Assembly (NCBI GenBank): GCA_947631675.1
Contig: CANRMG010000094.1
Location: 1-7,244, forward strand
Direction of reading: 5' to 3'
Length of the DNA stretch: 7,244 nt
DNA from: an uncultured Oscillospiraceae bacterium
Lineage (GTDB): Bacteria; Bacillota_A; Clostridia; Oscillospirales; Oscillospiraceae
Made by a program: the position numbers and the translations under genes. The notes below the pieces were generated by a model that was given only the letters and a program-made list of their open reading frames with translations, had not been told where the DNA came from and searched no databases. Shown piece by piece: positions 6,076-7,244 of this stretch (positions within the stretch are counted from its first letter, which is position 1; every line of letters begins with the position of its first letter).

Positions 6076-6805
6076 AAAGCGCATAGAGGAGCTGGCCGCC
6101 CGGTGCGAGAGGCAGAGCGTTGTCACGTCCACCGGCTTTCTCACCATGGCCGAGCAGCTGGAGGTCGCCGTCTGGGCCAAGCGGCTCGCGGATGTGACGC
6201 TGCACATGGACGGCGGCGACGAGCTCTGCGAGCGCAAGTGCGCCTTCTTCCTGCCCTACTGGATGGAGGAGGCAGATTTTGACGTATCCGAGCACATCCA
6301 CGTCGTGAAGGCCACGGCCTTTTTCGGCACCCCCACCCACCGGGACTATATGGGCGCGGCGCTGGCTCTGGGCATCCGCCGGGAGTGGATCGGCGATTTC
6401 CGGGTGGTGGAGGACGCGGCCTTCATCTTCTGCCTGCCCACGGTGGAAAGGCTTCTCACCGATGAGCTGACCCAGGCGGGCCGGGTGAGCCTCAAAACGA
6501 CCCACATCCCCCTTTCTGACGTCCCCAAGCCGGAGCGGAAAGTGAAAAAGATGACCTTCACGGTGAAGAGCCTGCGGCTGGATGCGGTGGCCAGCGGCAT
6601 GTTCGGCCTCTCCCGCACCGCCGCGGCGGAGCTCATTCGCGCCGGGGCCGCCACCTTAAACTACGTGCAGTGCCTTCATGTGGACGCGCCCATCCACGAG
6701 GGGGATGTCATCTCCCTTCGTGGCCAGGGCAAGGGCACGGTGGTCTCCCTGGGCGGCCAGTCCCGAAAGGACCGGACATTTCTGGAGACGGAGATATACT
6801 TATAA
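6059..6805 (+). CDS. ylmH: YlmH-family S4-domain RNA-binding protein
   Basis: This is a 248-residue protein, close to the normal YlmH length. The N-terminal part has the family pattern AFFGTPTHRDYMGAALALGI followed by RREWIGDF (87-114). The C-terminal S4 RNA-binding domain starts at SLRLDAVASGMFGLSRTAAAE (171-191), with LIRAGAATLNY (192-202) and the GDVISLRGQGKG turn (215-226). S4 domains bind structured RNA. YlmH of B. subtilis has been reported as a ribosome quality-control factor on 50S subunits with stuck peptidyl-tRNA, related in role to RqcP. In many Firmicutes ylmH sits in the sepF-divIVA division cluster; here it lies downstream of the GTPase-NYN fusion and ahead of spoVAD. It overlaps the preceding low-GC gene by 17 bases and has its own AAAGGA site. 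It ends in a strong terminator, so it is the last gene of its transcript. Confidence 0.93.
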   Translation: MEKELEKRIEELAARCERQSVVTSTGFLTMAEQLEVAVWAKRLADVTLHMDGGDELCERKCAFFLPYWMEEADFDVSEHIHVVKATAFFGTPTHRDYMGAALALGIRREWIGDFRVVEDAAFIFCLPTVERLLTDELTQAGRVSLKTTHIPLSDVPKPERKVKKMTFTVKSLRLDAVASGMFGLSRTAAAELIRAGAATLNYVQCLHVDAPIHEGDVISLRGQGKGTVVSLGGQSRKDRTFLETEIYL

Positions 6806-6810
6806 AAAAT

Positions 6811-6842
6811 CGCTGTGAAGCGCTCTTCACAGCGTATTTTTT
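6811..6842 (+). terminator. Intrinsic terminator after ylmH
   Basis: Perfect 10-base arms CGCTGTGAAG (6811-6820) and CTTCACAGCG (6825-6834) enclose a four-base loop, then TA and six T (6837-6842). It starts six bases after the ylmH stop. An A run at 6804-6809 opposite the T run suggests it may also work on the reverse strand. Confidence 0.92.
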
Positions 6843-6862
6843 CGTCCGCGGCGCGCACAATA
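6834..6862 (+). promoter_or_regulatory. Candidate forespore sigma-G promoter for spoVAD
   Basis: GTATT (6834-6838) resembles the sigma-G -35 element GHATR at four of five positions. Seventeen bases later, CACAATA (6856-6862) fits the -10 pattern CAnnMTA. spoVA genes are sigma-G-dependent in B. subtilis, so this is expected here. The -35 overlaps the terminator end. The implied transcript start (about 6868-6870) would fall on the first ATG, which fits the alternative ATG at 6883 better. Short motifs like this arise by chance, so it is only a candidate. Confidence 0.28.
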
Positions 6863-6867
6863 GCACC

Positions 6868-7244
6868 ATGGAAACGAAACGAATGGGAAAACAGACCGTC
6901 CACCTGACCCTGCAGCCCGGCGTAGCCGCGGCGGCGTGCGTGGGCGGCAAAAAAGAGGGCGAGGGCCCGCTCCGCAAGTTTTTCGACTACCTGAGCCCGG
7001 ACTCCCGCTTCGGGGCCAAGAGCTGGGAGAAGGCGGAGAGCGCCATGCTGAAAATGTGCTGGTCCATCGCCTGCGACAAGGCCAAGACCAGCCCCAGCGA
7101 CGTGCAGTACGTCTTCTCCGGCGACCTTCTCAATCAGTGCGCAGGTTCCGCCTACGCCATGCGGGCGTGCGGCGTGCCCTACTTCGGTCTCTACGGCGCC
7201 TGCTCCACCATGGCCGAGGGGCTCAGTCTCGCCGCCATGATGAT
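6868..7244 (+). CDS. spoVAD: Stage V sporulation protein AD (partial, 3' end outside window)
   Basis: The first 125 complete codons of spoVAD run off the right edge; the full family length is about 335-340 residues. Recognisable SpoVAD landmarks are KRMGKQTV near the start, GGKKEGEGPL (27-36), the WEKAES stretch, FSGDLLNQ, then FGLYGACSTMAEGLSLA. SpoVAD is a thiolase-fold protein of the SpoVA channel that binds dipicolinic acid and is needed for its uptake into the developing spore and for germination. The start is ambiguous. ATG 6868 gives a KRxGKQT N-terminus like relatives but has no visible ribosome binding site. ATG 6883 is preceded by GGAAA at eight bases and would begin MGKQTV. spoVAC, usually just upstream, is not present between ylmH and this gene. 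Its presence shows the organism, or its recent ancestor, forms endospores. Confidence 0.93.
   Translation, partial: METKRMGKQTVHLTLQPGVAAAACVGGKKEGEGPLRKFFDYLSPDSRFGAKSWEKAESAMLKMCWSIACDKAKTSPSDVQYVFSGDLLNQCAGSAYAMRACGVPYFGLYGACSTMAEGLSLAAMM

Noticed and set aside
1..7244. tRNA, rRNA, CRISPR array or riboswitch
   Set aside because: No cloverleaf-like segment, repeated spacer pattern or recognisable riboswitch core was seen; nearly all of the window is coding on the + strand.

Overview
The window reads as a GC-rich, spore-forming Clostridia genome (Bacillota), most likely an Oscillospirales-type gut bacterium. Three things point there: a spoVAD gene at the right edge, a YlmH gene, and family-typical proteins in a background of roughly 65-70% G+C. 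The genus cannot be fixed from the sequence. All genes are on the + strand and packed tightly, with no gene-free stretch over 100 bases.

Layout. Bases 1-326 hold the C-terminal end of an ABC exporter (nucleotide-binding domain). A family-4 Fe-S uracil-DNA glycosylase starts four bases later (331-921). It overlaps a DUF2156 (LPG-synthase C-terminal-like) protein by ATGA (918-1811), which is followed one base later by a GNAT acetyltransferase (1813-2664). A 69-base gap carries a 9-bp hairpin. Then comes the centrepiece, an 849-residue protein (2734-5283): a TetM/EF-G-like translational GTPase joined to a C-terminal NYN nuclease domain of the YacP/Rae1 type. Next is a clearly lower-GC gene for a small cytosolic HExxH...E protein of peptidase-MA type (5323-6075). 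It overlaps by 17 bases a YlmH-type S4 RNA-binding protein (6059-6805), which ends in a strong intrinsic terminator. The right edge is the 5' part of spoVAD (6868 onward).

How the genes may work together. The fusion protein combines a ribosome-binding GTPase, whose family works at the A site, with a nuclease domain whose B. subtilis relative Rae1 cuts mRNA inside the ribosomal A site. YlmH, two genes downstream, belongs to a family linked to ribosome quality control on the large subunit. My reading is that this is a stalled-ribosome or translation-quality locus rather than a tetracycline resistance locus, although automatic annotation would probably call it TetM-like. The low-GC metalloprotease-like gene looks like a later insertion between these two. 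The upstream genes (UDG, DUF2156, GNAT) form an apparently ordinary operon-like run, and spoVAD is a separate sporulation unit.
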